Source: Halomarina oriensis (lineage in GTDB: Archaea; Halobacteriota; Halobacteria; Halobacteriales; Haloarculaceae). Taken from it: a stretch of DNA of 64,000 nucleotides. The notes under the pieces were generated by a model. It was not told the origin of the DNA, made no database searches, and worked only from the letters and a program-made list of their open reading frames with translations. Both the position numbers and the translations under genes were made by a program. Shown in pieces: positions 1 to 7,801 of the stretch (position 1 is its first letter; each line of letters begins with the position of its first letter). The stretch covers positions 86,665-150,664 of the forward strand of contig NZ_WSZK01000023.1 of the NCBI RefSeq assembly GCF_009791395.1. The letters run 5' to 3'.

Positions 1-2
1 TC

Positions 3-95
3 GGCGGCGAACGACTCGTCATGACGATGCTCGGCCTCGACAACATCCGGGAGGCTGTGTTGTTCCCACGCGACCGCCAGCGGTTGTCGCCGTAG
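3..95 (+). CDS. aspS: Aspartate--tRNA ligase, C-terminal end (rest lies upstream of window)
   Basis: The first 30 codons in frame, ending in TAG at 93-95, read as the carboxyl end of an archaeal AspRS. Class II motif 3 ([19 protein letters not shown]) is followed by the usual terminal [10 protein letters not shown]. The enzyme charges tRNA with aspartate in the cytoplasm; many archaeal forms also charge tRNA-Asn. The start and catalytic body are outside the window. A second, diverged copy of the last codons lies 50 bp downstream. The identification rests on the motif-3 and tail signature only, but that signature is distinctive. Confidence 0.85.
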   Translation, partial: GGERLVMTMLGLDNIREAVLFPRDRQRLSP

Positions 96-144
96 GCGAC
101 TCCGCAACCGTCGCGTGGAAACAGGGAGCAGCTCTGCTGCGACC

Positions 145-180
145 GTGTTCCCGAGGGACCGGCAGCGGCTGAACCCGTAG
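145..180 (+). repeat. Diverged duplicate of the aspS 3' tail
   Basis: Codons GTG TTC CCG AGG GAC CGG CAG CGG CTG AAC CCG TAG encode [11 protein letters not shown]-stop, nearly the same peptide as the end of the complete copy ([10 protein letters not shown]-stop). Both copies are followed by GCGAC. Synonymous positions differ a lot (for example CCACGC against CCGAGG), so this is not a recent tandem duplication. Upstream of it the reading frame (…TGSSSAT) no longer resembles AspRS. It may be the tail of an older aspS allele left after gene replacement. There is no sign that it is expressed. Confidence 0.6.
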
Positions 181-186
181 GCGACG

Positions 187-489
187 GTGGCTCCGGGACG
201 GTTCGTCGCGGACCGTCTACTCGGTCTTCGTCTTCACGGTGCCCGGGGCCGGCCGCTGGCGGGCCTCCTCGCTCTGGTCGGGGTCGACCGTGACCGGAGC
301 GAGCGTGCGACCATCGCGTTCTTCGGCGTTCGGGGGCTGGGCTCGTTCTACTACCTCGCGTACGCACTGAACCACGCGCCGTTTCCCGACGCCGACCTGC
401 TCTGGGCGGTCGTCGGCTTCACCGTCCTCGTCTCGGTCGTCGTCCACGGCGTCACCGCGACACCGGTCGTCGAGCGACTCGGTCGGTAG
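187..489 (+). pseudogene. 5'-truncated, frameshifted NhaP/CPA1-type Na+/H+ antiporter remnant
   Basis: The last ~70 residues (RPLAGLLALVG, then ERATIAFFGVRGLGSFYYLA, then two hydrophobic segments) match the carboxyl end of NhaP-type cation/proton antiporters, where the FG-RG-GS-YYLAYA stretch is conserved. Only about a fifth of a ~400-residue transporter is present, and upstream is the aspS tail rather than antiporter sequence. Around 215-250 the +1 frame reads VYSVFVFTV, like the preceding membrane helix, so a frameshift near 240-250 also separates the two pieces. The ATG-like start at 187 is probably not a genuine initiation site. This is a decayed, non-functional fragment. Confidence 0.7.
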
Positions 490-623
490 CCGGGACGCTG
501 TCGGCCCGTACCCACCGACCGCGCCCACGGAGACGGTCGGAACCCGTCGACCGCCGAGTGCCGGTTCCGGTGAGAGGGCTCCGAACCGCCGCGTTTTTCA
601 GCGCGACCGACGCCCGGTAGCGT

Positions 624-1814
624 GTGGACCGGAAGTCGAGCGTCGTCGCCCGCTACTACGCGTACATGGCGCTGTCGACGCTGGGCTTCCTCATCCCGGT
701 CTGGGTCGTCCTGCTCGACGACGCCCGCGGGTTCACCTACACGCAGATTTCGGTGCTGGACGTCGTGTTCTTCGGCACCATCCTCGTCGCCGAACTCCCG
801 ACGGGCTACCTGGGTGACCGCATCGGCCGGCGGAACGCGCTGGCGATCAGTTCCGTCGCCATCGGTCTCGCGGCGACGGCGTTCGGCGTCGCCGAGTCGT
901 TCGAGTCGTTCCTCGTCGTCTACGTCGTCTGGGGCGTCGCCCAGACGTTCCGGACGGGCAACGACAGCGCGTGGCTCTACGACGCGCTCGTCCGATACGG
1001 CGAACCGGAGTCGTTCACTCGCGTCCGTGGTCGAGGATTGGCCGTCTTCCTGGCGACGAACGCCGTGACGAGCGTCGCCGGCGGCTACCTCTACGCGATG
1101 GACCCGACGTACCCGTTCTACGCGACCGGCGTCGTCAACGTCCTCGGTGGTGTCGTCGTGGCGACGCTCCCCGAGGCGGTCGTCGACGACGCCGACCGGT
1201 TCACGCTCCGGGAGGCACGGGTCGCCCTCTCACGGCTGGCCGCACCCTCGCTTCGAGGCTTCCTCGTCTACGCCGCGCTGTTCTACGCCGTCGGGTGGAG
1301 CGTCGACCTGTTCGTCCAGCCTATCAGCCTCGACGCCGGCCTCGACGCGGTCGAGTTGGGCTACCTCTACGCCCTGCTCGTCGGGGCCTCGGCGCTGGCG
1401 AGCAACTACGCCGGCGTGCTCGCCGAGCGGGTGGGTGTCGCCAGACTGCTCCACGGCGCACCGGTCGTCCTCGGCGTCGCGTTCGTCGTGCTGGGCCTCT
1501 CGCCGCTGGCGGCGGTGCCCGTCTTCCTCCTGATGCGGGTGCTGCTGAACGTCACGACGCCCGTCGCGGAGGGCTACCTCAACGACCGGACGCCGTCGCT
1601 CGGGCGGGCGACCGTGCTGTCGGCGTTCTCGATGGCCGTCTCGCTCGCCTCCATCCCGGTGAAACTGGCCAGTGGGCCGCTCGCGGACGCCACGACGCTG
1701 TTCGTCACCATCGGTGCGCTGGGAGTCCTCCTCCTCGTCGGGTCGGCGGTCGTCTTCGCGGTCGGTCGGCCCGTCGAGGACGGCGTCCCGGCACGGGTCG
1801 TCGAGTCGGACTGA
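624..1814 (+). CDS. MFS transporter
   Basis: A 396-residue integral membrane protein of the major facilitator superfamily. Residues 61-70 (GYLGDRIGRR) are MFS motif A in the loop between helices 2 and 3. About twelve hydrophobic helices are visible, with the central acidic loop (LPEAVVDDADRF…) near residues 180-195. The substrate cannot be told; the family is broad and includes drug and metabolite exporters. A GTG start at 624 gives the family-like N-terminus MDRKSSVVARYYAYMAL. The T-rich stretch at 592-598, about 28 bp upstream, could be its TATA element. It stands alone between the antiporter remnant and pantoate kinase. Confidence 0.85.
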   Translation: MDRKSSVVARYYAYMALSTLGFLIPVWVVLLDDARGFTYTQISVLDVVFFGTILVAELPTGYLGDRIGRRNALAISSVAIGLAATAFGVAESFESFLVVYVVWGVAQTFRTGNDSAWLYDALVRYGEPESFTRVRGRGLAVFLATNAVTSVAGGYLYAMDPTYPFYATGVVNVLGGVVVATLPEAVVDDADRFTLREARVALSRLAAPSLRGFLVYAALFYAVGWSVDLFVQPISLDAGLDAVELGYLYALLVGASALASNYAGVLAERVGVARLLHGAPVVLGVAFVVLGLSPLAAVPVFLLMRVLLNVTTPVAEGYLNDRTPSLGRATVLSAFSMAVSLASIPVKLASGPLADATTLFVTIGALGVLLLVGSAVVFAVGRPVEDGVPARVVESD

Positions 1815-1895
1815 CGCCGAACGACGTCGACATCCCGACGCTCCCACGGAGACGGAGTGTAACGTTGAAGTGCGCGACGGGCCGACTCCGGAGCG

Positions 1896-2729
1896 ATGAC
1901 AGCCCGCGCGTTCGTCCCCGGCCACGTCACCGGCTTCTTCAGCGTCCACGCCCACGACGACCCGGTCGTCGCCGGGTCTCGGGGCGCGGGCCTCGCCCTC
2001 TCCGACGGCGTCACGGTCACGGTCGACCCGGTCGAGACGGTGGGCGACGGTGGCGTCGTCCTCGACGGTGACTCCGTCGAGATGCCCGCCGTGACCGGCG
2101 TCGTCGAGCGCCTCGGGACCGACGCTCGCGTCGTCGCCGAAACCGACCTCCCCATCAGCGCCGGCTTCGGCGTCTCCGGAGCGTGTGCGCTCGGGACGGC
2201 ACTCGCCCTCGACGCCGCGACGGCGGGGGGCCACACCGAACGCGAACTCGTCGCCGTCGCCCACGCCAGCGAAGTCGAGGCCGGGACCGGTCTCGGCGAC
2301 GTGGTCGGACAGGCCCGCGGCGGGATGCCGATTCGCCTCGACCCCGGCGCGCCGCCACGAGGCTACCTCGACGGCCTCCCCGCACGCCCCGACGTGGAGT
2401 ACGTCACCTTCGGCGGCCTCGACACCGCCGAAGTGATCGGTGGGGACACCGAGACGCTCTCTCGGGCCGGTGAGGAGGCGCTCGAAACGCTCCGTACGTC
2501 ACCCACGGTCGAGACGTTCATGCGTGCCTGCCGGCGGTTCTCGCGTGAAGCGGGGCTACAGACCGACGAGGTTCGCGCGGCTATCGAGGACGTGCAGTCC
2601 GTCGGCGGCGAGGCGGCGATGGCGATGCTCGGCCAGACGGTGTTCGCCCTCGATGATGGGTTGTCGCGGGCGGGCTACGACGCCCGGTCGTGTCGGGTGA
2701 CCGCGGGCGCGACGCTGGTCGGGGAGTAG
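1896..2729 (+). CDS. Pantoate kinase (GHMP family, archaeal CoA pathway)
   Basis: Phosphorylates pantoate with ATP to 4-phosphopantoate, the archaea-specific route to CoA, in the cytoplasm. It has 277 residues, typical of the family. Residues 86-97 (PISAGFGVSGAC) are the GHMP nucleotide-binding loop, and the N-terminal FVPGHVTGFF and AGSRGAG segments are characteristic of archaeal pantoate kinases. The partner enzyme, phosphopantothenate synthetase, is encoded 1.1 kb downstream on the same strand with an M48 protease between, so the three may share regulation. The ATG start at 1896 is the first in frame and gives a normal N-terminus. Confidence 0.92.
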   Translation: MTARAFVPGHVTGFFSVHAHDDPVVAGSRGAGLALSDGVTVTVDPVETVGDGGVVLDGDSVEMPAVTGVVERLGTDARVVAETDLPISAGFGVSGACALGTALALDAATAGGHTERELVAVAHASEVEAGTGLGDVVGQARGGMPIRLDPGAPPRGYLDGLPARPDVEYVTFGGLDTAEVIGGDTETLSRAGEEALETLRTSPTVETFMRACRRFSREAGLQTDEVRAAIEDVQSVGGEAAMAMLGQTVFALDDGLSRAGYDARSCRVTAGATLVGE

Positions 2730-2786
2730 TCCCCGACACGGTCGGCGAGTGCCAACACTGATGAGAACACTCACCAACGAGATGCC

Positions 2787-3794
2787 ATGTCCCTCGTCGG
2801 TCGCTGGCTCCTCCGCCTCGAGACGGGAGCGACACTGCTCGCCGTCGCCGTGCTGGCAGCCCTCCCGTTGCTCGCGGGACTCGCTATCGCGGGCTATCCG
2901 TTCTACACGGTGTTCGGTGTCCTCCTGTTGATTCTCGCCGGCAACGTCGGGTGGTTCCCCGTCGAGGCCGTCCTCCCCGTGACGGCGCTGCTCACTCTCG
3001 CCGCGGTGGCCGTGACGGTCCGCCTCGCGGCACGGCGTTACGACCTCGAAACGCTGCAGGTGTTCGGCACCGGTGACCTCGTCACGACGCCGGCGACGCC
3101 GGAACACCGGCCGCGACTCTGCGAGACGGTCCGGTCGGTCGCCCAGCGACTCGACCACCCGGAACCCGAGGTGCTGGTCGCAGGCCCCGACGCCCCGTCC
3201 GCGATGACCGTCGGTCTCCGACCCCGGCAGACGACGCTCGCCGTCTCGACGGCGACCCTCGACGCGCTCGACGCGGCGGAGCTGGAGACCGTCGTCGCCC
3301 ACGAACTCGCACACGCCGCCAACTACGATTCGGTCGCCAAGACGCTCCTCGTCGCCCCGAACCGGCTGTTCGGGACGCTCGGTATCGTGGCGTTTCAGCT
3401 CACACACCTCCTCGCTCCGCTCGCTCTCCCGTACTACGTCGCGTTCGTGGCCGTCTCCAGCGAGTTCTCCCGGACCCGCGAACGGGCCGCCGACCGCGCC
3501 GCCGCGCGCGTCACCGGCAACCCCGCGGCGCTCGCCACCGCCCTCGAAACGCTCGGGCCGGACGGTAGCGAGCGGCCGGCCCCCGACGCCAGAGTCGCAG
3601 CCATCGACGCCCTCTCGATCGTCCCGGCGAGCGACGAGTACGCGATTCGGACCGACTGGGACCGCCGGCCGCTGGTCTGGTCGGTCCAGAGGCCGATTCG
3701 CAAGTGGTGGGCGGCGCTCGGCGCGAAACACCCACGGACCGAGGCGCGCCTCGACGCGCTCCGCGAACTCGAACGCGAACAGGAACGGGCGTGA
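2787..3794 (+). CDS. M48 family (HtpX-like) membrane zinc metalloprotease
   Basis: 335 residues. Two to three hydrophobic helices at about 15-80, then a catalytic domain with the zinc motif HELAH at 172-176 and a downstream EFSRTRERAADRAAAR segment that should supply the third zinc ligand, as in M48 peptidases. Such proteins cleave membrane or secreted proteins in quality control. It lies 57 bp after pantoate kinase and 53 bp before phosphopantothenate synthetase, on the same strand, an unexpected partner for CoA synthesis. The ATG at 2787 precedes MSLVGRWLLRLE and the first helix. The substrate is unknown. Confidence 0.9.
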   Translation: MSLVGRWLLRLETGATLLAVAVLAALPLLAGLAIAGYPFYTVFGVLLLILAGNVGWFPVEAVLPVTALLTLAAVAVTVRLAARRYDLETLQVFGTGDLVTTPATPEHRPRLCETVRSVAQRLDHPEPEVLVAGPDAPSAMTVGLRPRQTTLAVSTATLDALDAAELETVVAHELAHAANYDSVAKTLLVAPNRLFGTLGIVAFQLTHLLAPLALPYYVAFVAVSSEFSRTRERAADRAAARVTGNPAALATALETLGPDGSERPAPDARVAAIDALSIVPASDEYAIRTDWDRRPLVWSVQRPIRKWWAALGAKHPRTEARLDALRELEREQERA

Positions 3795-3847
3795 CTGCAC
3801 GCACGACACAACACACCGTTTTTCTCCCGACCCGCCAACCCACAGGC

Positions 3848-4603
3848 ATGAGCGATATCGCTGTCCCGGAGAGCCACCCCCGGTACGAGTCCCTCCTGAC
3901 GCGCCACCGCATCGAGGCGGGCGTCGAGAAGGGCATCACGAGCCAGCAGGGACTCATCGCACAGGGTCGCGGCGAGGCGTTCGACTACCTGCTCGGCGAG
4001 CGGACCATCGAGAGCGCCGACGTGGCGGCCCGTGTCGCCGCCGCTCACCTCCTGCTCGCCGAACACCCCGTCCTCTCGGTCAACGGTAACGTCGCGGCGC
4101 TCTGTCCGGGCGAACTCGTCGAACTCGCCGACGTCGTGGGGGCCGACCTCGAAGTCAACCTGTTCAACCGGACCGACGAGCGGATGCGTGCTATCGTCGA
4201 CCACCTCCGCGAACACGGCGCGACGGACGTGAGAGGTCTGACCGCCGACGGGCGTATCCCCGGTATCGACCACGAACGGGCGAAGGTCGACGCCGAGGGT
4301 ATCGGGGCCGCCGACGTCGTGCTGGTCCCGCTGGAGGACGGTGACCGGGCGGAGGCGCTCGGCGCGATGGGGACGGTGGAACTCGTCGTCGACCTCAACC
4401 CACTCTCGCGGTCCGCACAGGTCGCCACCGTCCCCATCGTCGACAACGTGATTCGCGCGGTGCCGAACGTGACCCGCCACGCCCGGGACCTGACCGACGC
4501 GAGCGAGGCGGACCTGCGGGCCATCGTCGAGGCGTTCGACGCCGAGGCGACGCTCGACGCCGCCGAACGGGCGATTCGGGACGGGACCGAACGGGAGGCG
4601 TAG
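3848..4603 (+). CDS. 4-phosphopantoate--beta-alanine ligase (phosphopantothenate synthetase)
   Basis: Joins 4-phosphopantoate and beta-alanine with ATP to give 4'-phosphopantothenate, the step after pantoate kinase in archaea. The 251-residue protein has the family features: N-terminal HPRYESLLTRHRIEAG, then VNGNVAALCPGELVELA, EVNLFNRTDERM and LVVDLNPLSRSAQ. The frame stays open upstream to 3704, but the ATG at 3848 yields the conserved N-terminus and follows a T-rich element (CCGTTTTTCTC, about 3819-3829) at promoter distance. It is the third gene of the pantoate kinase / M48 / PPS run. Confidence 0.93.
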   Translation: MSDIAVPESHPRYESLLTRHRIEAGVEKGITSQQGLIAQGRGEAFDYLLGERTIESADVAARVAAAHLLLAEHPVLSVNGNVAALCPGELVELADVVGADLEVNLFNRTDERMRAIVDHLREHGATDVRGLTADGRIPGIDHERAKVDAEGIGAADVVLVPLEDGDRAEALGAMGTVELVVDLNPLSRSAQVATVPIVDNVIRAVPNVTRHARDLTDASEADLRAIVEAFDAEATLDAAERAIRDGTEREA

Positions 4604-4927
4604 TCCGATTCTTCGCCGCCACGCGTGGCGGCACGAAAGACACTTGCTGTCCTCGAAGTGAGAGGGGACAATGACAGAGACAGGTTCGACCACGACGGGG
4701 GCCGACCGGTGACCGTACCACGACGCGTGCTCGTCGACCGAGGCGATGCGGACAGCCGTATCGGCACCAACCACCTGCTGGCGGCCGTCGACGAGTCACA
4801 CTCCAGTATCGGGGCGTGGGAAGACGGTCAGCGTGACCGTAATCGGGACCTCTTCACCCTCGGCTGAGAGGACCGCCCGCTCCTCCCGTATCGGACACTG
4901 TCACCGTAGTCGGGGAGTACCGCAACC
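4604..4927 (+). other. Intergenic region with weak small-ORF candidates
   Basis: There is no convincing gene between phosphopantothenate synthetase and the thi4 promoter. The only coding hint is a 13-codon ORF starting ATG at 4671 (MTETGSTTTGADR), preceded by a purine-rich GAGAGGGGACA. Its TGA at 4710-4712 overlaps a GTG at 4709 that opens a 52-codon frame ending at 4867. Neither peptide resembles anything I recognise, and the region could be non-coding or a decayed gene. Confidence 0.4.
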
Positions 4928-4957
4928 GATAAACACTGGGTTGTACTACCCAGTAGT
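4928..4957 (+). promoter_or_regulatory. thi4 promoter with 20-bp near-palindromic operator candidate
   Basis: GATAAAC at about 4928-4934 is a plausible TATA box, placing transcription start close to the ATG at 4958 (leaderless). Directly between box and start, 4935-4954 reads ACTGGGTTGTACTACCCAGT, an inverted repeat with 7-bp arms (ACTGGGT/ACCCAGT), one mismatched pair and a GTAC centre. A dimeric repressor bound here would block initiation. The window also encodes a ThiR-like HTH-ThiN regulator (13139-14035), the obvious candidate to bind it. That link is inference. Confidence 0.6.
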
Positions 4958-5881
4958 ATGTCACAGTTCGACGGATTCAGTCCGGTAGACGAGGCCGACG
5001 TGACCCGCGCCATCGCACGGTCGTGGTCCGAAGCGTTCGAGCAGCGTATCGACACCGACGTCATCGTGGTCGGTGGCGGGCCCTCGGGACTCGTCACGGC
5101 GGCGGAACTCGCACGACGAGACGTCGACGTCACCGTCGTCGAGAAGAACAACTACCTCGGCGGGGGGTTCTGGCTCGGTGGGTTCCTGATGAACAAGGTC
5201 ACCGTCCGCGCACCGGCGCACACCGTCCTCGACGAACTCGGCGTCCCGTACGACGCCGTCGAGGACGTCGATGGGTTGTACGTCGCCAGCGGCCCCCACG
5301 CCTGCTCGGCGCTCGTCGAGCACGCCTGTGGGGCGGGTGCGACGATACAGAACATGACCGAGTTCACCGACGTCGTCGTCCGGGAGGGAGACCGGGTCGG
5401 CGGTATCGTGATGAACTGGACGCCGGTCCACGCGCTCCCACGGGAGCTGACCTGTGTCGACCCCGTCGCCGTCGAGTCGGACGTGGTCGTCGACGCGACG
5501 GGCCACGAGGCGCTGGTCGTCTCCAAACTCGACGAACGGGGGGCGCTCGACGCGCCCGGCGTCGCCGCGGCCCGCGACCGAGGCACGGTGATGGACGCCA
5601 CCGCAGACGACGAGTACGGTGCGCCCGGTCACGACTCGCCGGGCCACGGGTCGATGCACGTCGCCGAGAGCGAGGACGCGGTGGTCGAGCGCACCGGTCG
5701 GGTCCACGACGGCGTCGTCGCTACGGGGATGGCCGTCGCCACCACCCACGGCCTCCCGCGGATGGGACCGACGTTCGGCGCGATGCTCCTCTCGGGGAAG
5801 GTCGGGGCACAGGCCGTCATCGACGAACTCGGCGTCACCGTCGACCCCGTCGAGACGACGCCCGCACCCGCCGACGACTGA
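4958..5881 (+). CDS. thi4: Thiamine thiazole synthase Thi4
   Basis: Makes the thiazole moiety of thiamine from NAD and glycine, on an FAD/NAD-binding Rossmann fold. 307 residues; the dinucleotide loop GGGPSG is at 39-44, [11 protein letters not shown] near 62-72, and the C-terminal [20 protein letters not shown] is typical. Cys166 in ELTCVDP sits where suicide-type Thi4 enzymes carry the sulfur-donating cysteine; Haloferax volcanii Thi4 has the equivalent Cys165, whereas methanogen sulfide-dependent forms have histidine there. The enzyme is therefore predicted to be the single-turnover type. It is a single gene, probably leaderless, with an operator-like palindrome at its promoter. Confidence 0.95.
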   Translation: MSQFDGFSPVDEADVTRAIARSWSEAFEQRIDTDVIVVGGGPSGLVTAAELARRDVDVTVVEKNNYLGGGFWLGGFLMNKVTVRAPAHTVLDELGVPYDAVEDVDGLYVASGPHACSALVEHACGAGATIQNMTEFTDVVVREGDRVGGIVMNWTPVHALPRELTCVDPVAVESDVVVDATGHEALVVSKLDERGALDAPGVAAARDRGTVMDATADDEYGAPGHDSPGHGSMHVAESEDAVVERTGRVHDGVVATGMAVATTHGLPRMGPTFGAMLLSGKVGAQAVIDELGVTVDPVETTPAPADD

Positions 5882-5933
5882 CGGAGCGGTCGCTGACCGG
5901 GTCGCGTCGAGAGGAAGGACGCGGAGACGCGCC

Positions 5934-6191
5934 TCAGTTCGACTCGTCGAACAGGTCGTCGACCGCAGTTCGGGCCGCGAGTACGGCGTCCTCGGCGACC
6001 TGTTCGTCGTCGCCGGGCGCGTCGAGGTAGACGTCGACCTCCAGTACGCCCTCGGCGAAGTGGACGGTCACGTCGACGTCACGGACCTCACTCTGCTTGT
6101 AACGGTCGAAGACGACGCCCTCCGCGGCGTCGCTGGCCGTCTGGACGACCGTCTCGTCGCTCGGTTCACCGTCGGTGACGTCGGATGCCAT
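5934..6191 (-). CDS. DUF3194 family protein
   Basis: An 85-residue acidic protein, MASDVTDGEPSDETVVQTAS… ending LFDESN. In haloarchaea this family is regularly encoded just after prefoldin beta, as here: its ATG lies 3 bp past the pfdB stop, so the two are almost certainly co-translated from one mRNA. The alternating pattern in the middle (EVRDVDVTVHFAEGVLEVDVYLDAP) suggests a small beta-sheet with flanking helices. The function is unknown; the linkage suggests a role near co-translational folding. Confidence 0.8.
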   Translation of the reverse strand: MASDVTDGEPSDETVVQTASDAAEGVVFDRYKQSEVRDVDVTVHFAEGVLEVDVYLDAPGDDEQVAEDAVLAARTAVDDLFDESN

Positions 6192-6194
6192 CGC

Positions 6195-6599
6195 TCAGTC
6201 GCCGCCGGGACCGCCCATACCGGGGCCGCCGGGACCCTGCGGGCCGCCCGCGCCGCCGCCCTGAAGCATCTCCTGCAGTTCCTGCTGGAGTTCCTCGAAG
6301 CGCTCCTGGACGCGCTCTTCCTGCTTGTTCAGCGTCTCGACGCGAACCTCCAGGCTGTCGACCTTCTCTTCGAGGGACTCCTGGGCCTCGCCGTACTCCG
6401 TCTCGACGAGCAGTTCGCCGACCTGCTGGTACATCGTCGTCTCCTCGTCGATGTTCTCCAACTGGTCGAGTGCGGCCTCGGACTCCGAGAGCGTCGACTC
6501 GGACTGCTGTTTCTGCATCGCCACGTTCTGGGCGGTCTCCTGCAGGTCCTGCAGTTCCTCGATCTTCTCCTGTGCCTCGGGCGGCAGATTTCCTTGCAT
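6195..6599 (-). CDS. pfdB: Prefoldin subunit beta
   Basis: Subunit of the hexameric (alpha2beta4) prefoldin chaperone that hands unfolded proteins to the thermosome. 134 residues. The N-terminal heptad helix ([20 protein letters not shown]) and the C-terminal helix ([20 protein letters not shown]) form the coiled coil, joined by the short beta-hairpin segment [20 protein letters not shown] Gly/Pro-rich tail ([21 protein letters not shown]) extends beyond the coiled coil and is probably disordered. It is followed at 3 bp by DUF3194. Confidence 0.95.
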   Translation of the reverse strand: MQGNLPPEAQEKIEELQDLQETAQNVAMQKQQSESTLSESEAALDQLENIDEETTMYQQVGELLVETEYGEAQESLEEKVDSLEVRVETLNKQEERVQERFEELQQELQEMLQGGGAGGPQGPGGPGMGGPGGD

Positions 6600-6765
6600 G
6601 TCCGGTCAGTCGCCTCCCAGCCTGAAAAAGGCCCGCTATTCGGTTCGTCGACGGAACGACACGATTCCGAGCGGTTCGACGGGGTGAGCAGGGCGAACCC
6701 GCACGCGACTCACACAGGGAGAGACGGTCCACCGGCCCCGGAGATTCGGCCGGCGACGGCGCGAA

Positions 6766-7092
6766 TCACGACTCGTTGGCTCCGGAGCTACGCTCCGAGA
6801 CATCGCACGACGACGTCTTGCTAGCTGCCGAGCTACGCTCGGCAACCTCCACCAGCGTACACCACGTGTTCAGCCCTGCCCGAAGCGCGACGAGGTCCTC
6901 GGCGACGACGTCGACGGTGAGCGTCGCCCCCGTCCGCGAGAGGGTCGCGCTGGTGCGGTCGCCGTCGATGTCGTCGACCTCCTGGCGGACGCTCCGTTCG
7001 ACGACGCGGGCGCTCTCGGCGTCGGGGTACGAGAACGTGAGAACGACACCGTGGGGCGAAGCCGCGTGCCCGCTGGCACGCTCGTCTGACAC
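6766..7092 (-). CDS. KEOPS complex subunit Pcc1
   Basis: Pcc1 dimerises at the centre of the KEOPS complex, which makes t6A37 on ANN-decoding tRNAs. 108 residues. The core (VLTFSYPDAESARVVERSVR, then DDIDGDRTSATLSRTGATLTVDVVAEDLVALRAGLNTW) fits the small alpha/beta fold of the family, including the conserved R-G-N-W region in the last helix. After LVEVAE the protein carries an extra serine-rich tail (SSAASKTSSCDVSERSSGANES). This tail is encoded by two copies of an imperfect palindrome, so the extension looks like repeat DNA read through. The start is 4 bp before the rpoP stop, in the same operon. Confidence 0.9.
   Translation of the reverse strand: MSDERASGHAASPHGVVLTFSYPDAESARVVERSVRQEVDDIDGDRTSATLSRTGATLTVDVVAEDLVALRAGLNTWCTLVEVAERSSAASKTSSCDVSERSSGANES
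6785..6840 (-). repeat. Two hairpin-forming repeats inside the 3' end of pcc1
   Basis: GAGCTACGCTC occurs at 6785-6795 and 6830-6840, each extended by arms that pair with themselves (CGGAGCTACGCTCCG and GCCGAGCTACGCTCGGC). The arms differ between copies but remain complementary. Read on the minus strand they encode two ERSS motifs in the extra tail of Pcc1. Confidence 0.6.
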
Positions 7093-7096
7093 GACT

Positions 7097-7231
7097 CTAC
7101 TCGACCTGGACTTCCTTCACGTCGCGGCTGCGCTCCTTGAGGAGCACGCGGTGGCCGCAGTACGGACAGCGGACGCCACCGTACTCGTCCAGTTGGACGT
7201 CACGCTTGCATCGGGAACATTTGTAGCTCAT
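7097..7231 (-). CDS. rpoP: DNA-directed RNA polymerase subunit P
   Basis: Too short for usual ORF cut-offs: 44 residues, [20 protein letters not shown]…[17 protein letters not shown]…VQVE. Rpo12/RpoP is the archaeal homologue of eukaryotic Rpb12, a zinc-binding subunit at the Rpb3-Rpb11-like assembly platform. The zinc ligands are the two CxxC pairs, CSRC (residues 5-8) and CPYC (23-26). It follows L37Ae by 23 bp and precedes pcc1 by 4 bp, matching the conserved archaeal order L37Ae-rpoP-pcc1-pfdB. Confidence 0.95.
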   Translation of the reverse strand: MSYKCSRCKRDVQLDEYGGVRCPYCGHRVLLKERSRDVKEVQVE

Positions 7232-7254
7232 AGCTGGAGTGTGGGTCGAAGGGG

Positions 7255-7530
7255 TTACTCGCTGTCGGACAGCGCGGCGCGAATCGAGCGGCGGACCTGA
7301 CGGCCACCGGGCGTCTCGGGACGGTACGTACCGCCGGCGAACGTGTAGTCACAGCGGCCGCACACCCAGATACCCGTCCCCTTGCGGTCGACGGTGGGCG
7401 ACCCGCAGTCGGGGCAGGTGTGGTCGTCGTGCATGTCCGACTCGATCTCCGCGACGCGACGGCGGGCGACGCGGCCGTAGCGGGCACCGAAGCGACCGGC
7501 GGAGCCCACGGTTCCTTTCTTCTTGGCCAT
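7255..7530 (-). CDS. rpl37ae: 50S ribosomal protein L37Ae
   Basis: A 91-residue zinc-binding protein of the large subunit (eL43). [20 protein letters not shown] is the family N-terminus. The zinc finger is CPDC…CGRC ([31 protein letters not shown]), and the basic helix ends [14 protein letters not shown]. It is the first gene of the minus-strand run rpl37ae-rpoP-pcc1-pfdB-DUF3194, with a clear TATA box (ATTTATAC, 7557-7564) about 30 bp above the ATG. Confidence 0.95.
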   Translation of the reverse strand: MAKKKGTVGSAGRFGARYGRVARRRVAEIESDMHDDHTCPDCGSPTVDRKGTGIWVCGRCDYTFAGGTYRPETPGGRQVRRSIRAALSDSE

Positions 7531-7801
7531 GATACGAGTCGCTACCTTCGACAGGGGTATAAATCCGTTGAGTCGCCGCTAGGAACGGTCGCTTTCGTGT
7601 GAGACTGTGTCGCGGGTGTGGACGAAGCGAGACGGGACGACAGCCCGAAAGCCCCCGATGCGACGACTCGGGCGACTCGCTGCGCGCTTCAGTCGCTCGT
7701 TACACTCGCTCCTTCCAGTGCTTACTTCGTCGGCCGTCGCTCTCACACCGGCCCCGTTCAGTCACCCGCGTGGTTCGTGGAGGCGAGCGTCGGGTGGTGG
7801 T
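7531..7801 (-). promoter_or_regulatory. Promoter of the rpl37ae operon; rest of gap non-coding
   Basis: On the minus strand ATTTATAC at 7564-7557 is a strong archaeal TATA box 27-34 bp above the L37Ae start, and should drive the whole five-gene operon. The remaining ~230 bp up to the DUF2103 stop hold no credible gene. They contain sequence rich in CGCTCG/GCGAGC runs of the kind scattered in this genome's gaps (GACTCGCTGCGCGCTTCAG). Confidence 0.7.

Noticed and set aside
8-180. Integration (att) site explanation for the duplicated aspS tail
   Set aside because: No integrase gene or island boundary is visible, the two tails are diverged rather than identical, and aspS is not a usual integration target.
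4928-4957. TPP riboswitch upstream of thi4
   Set aside because: The TATA box is about 25-30 bp from the ATG, so there is no leader long enough for a riboswitch. The palindrome fits a protein operator better.
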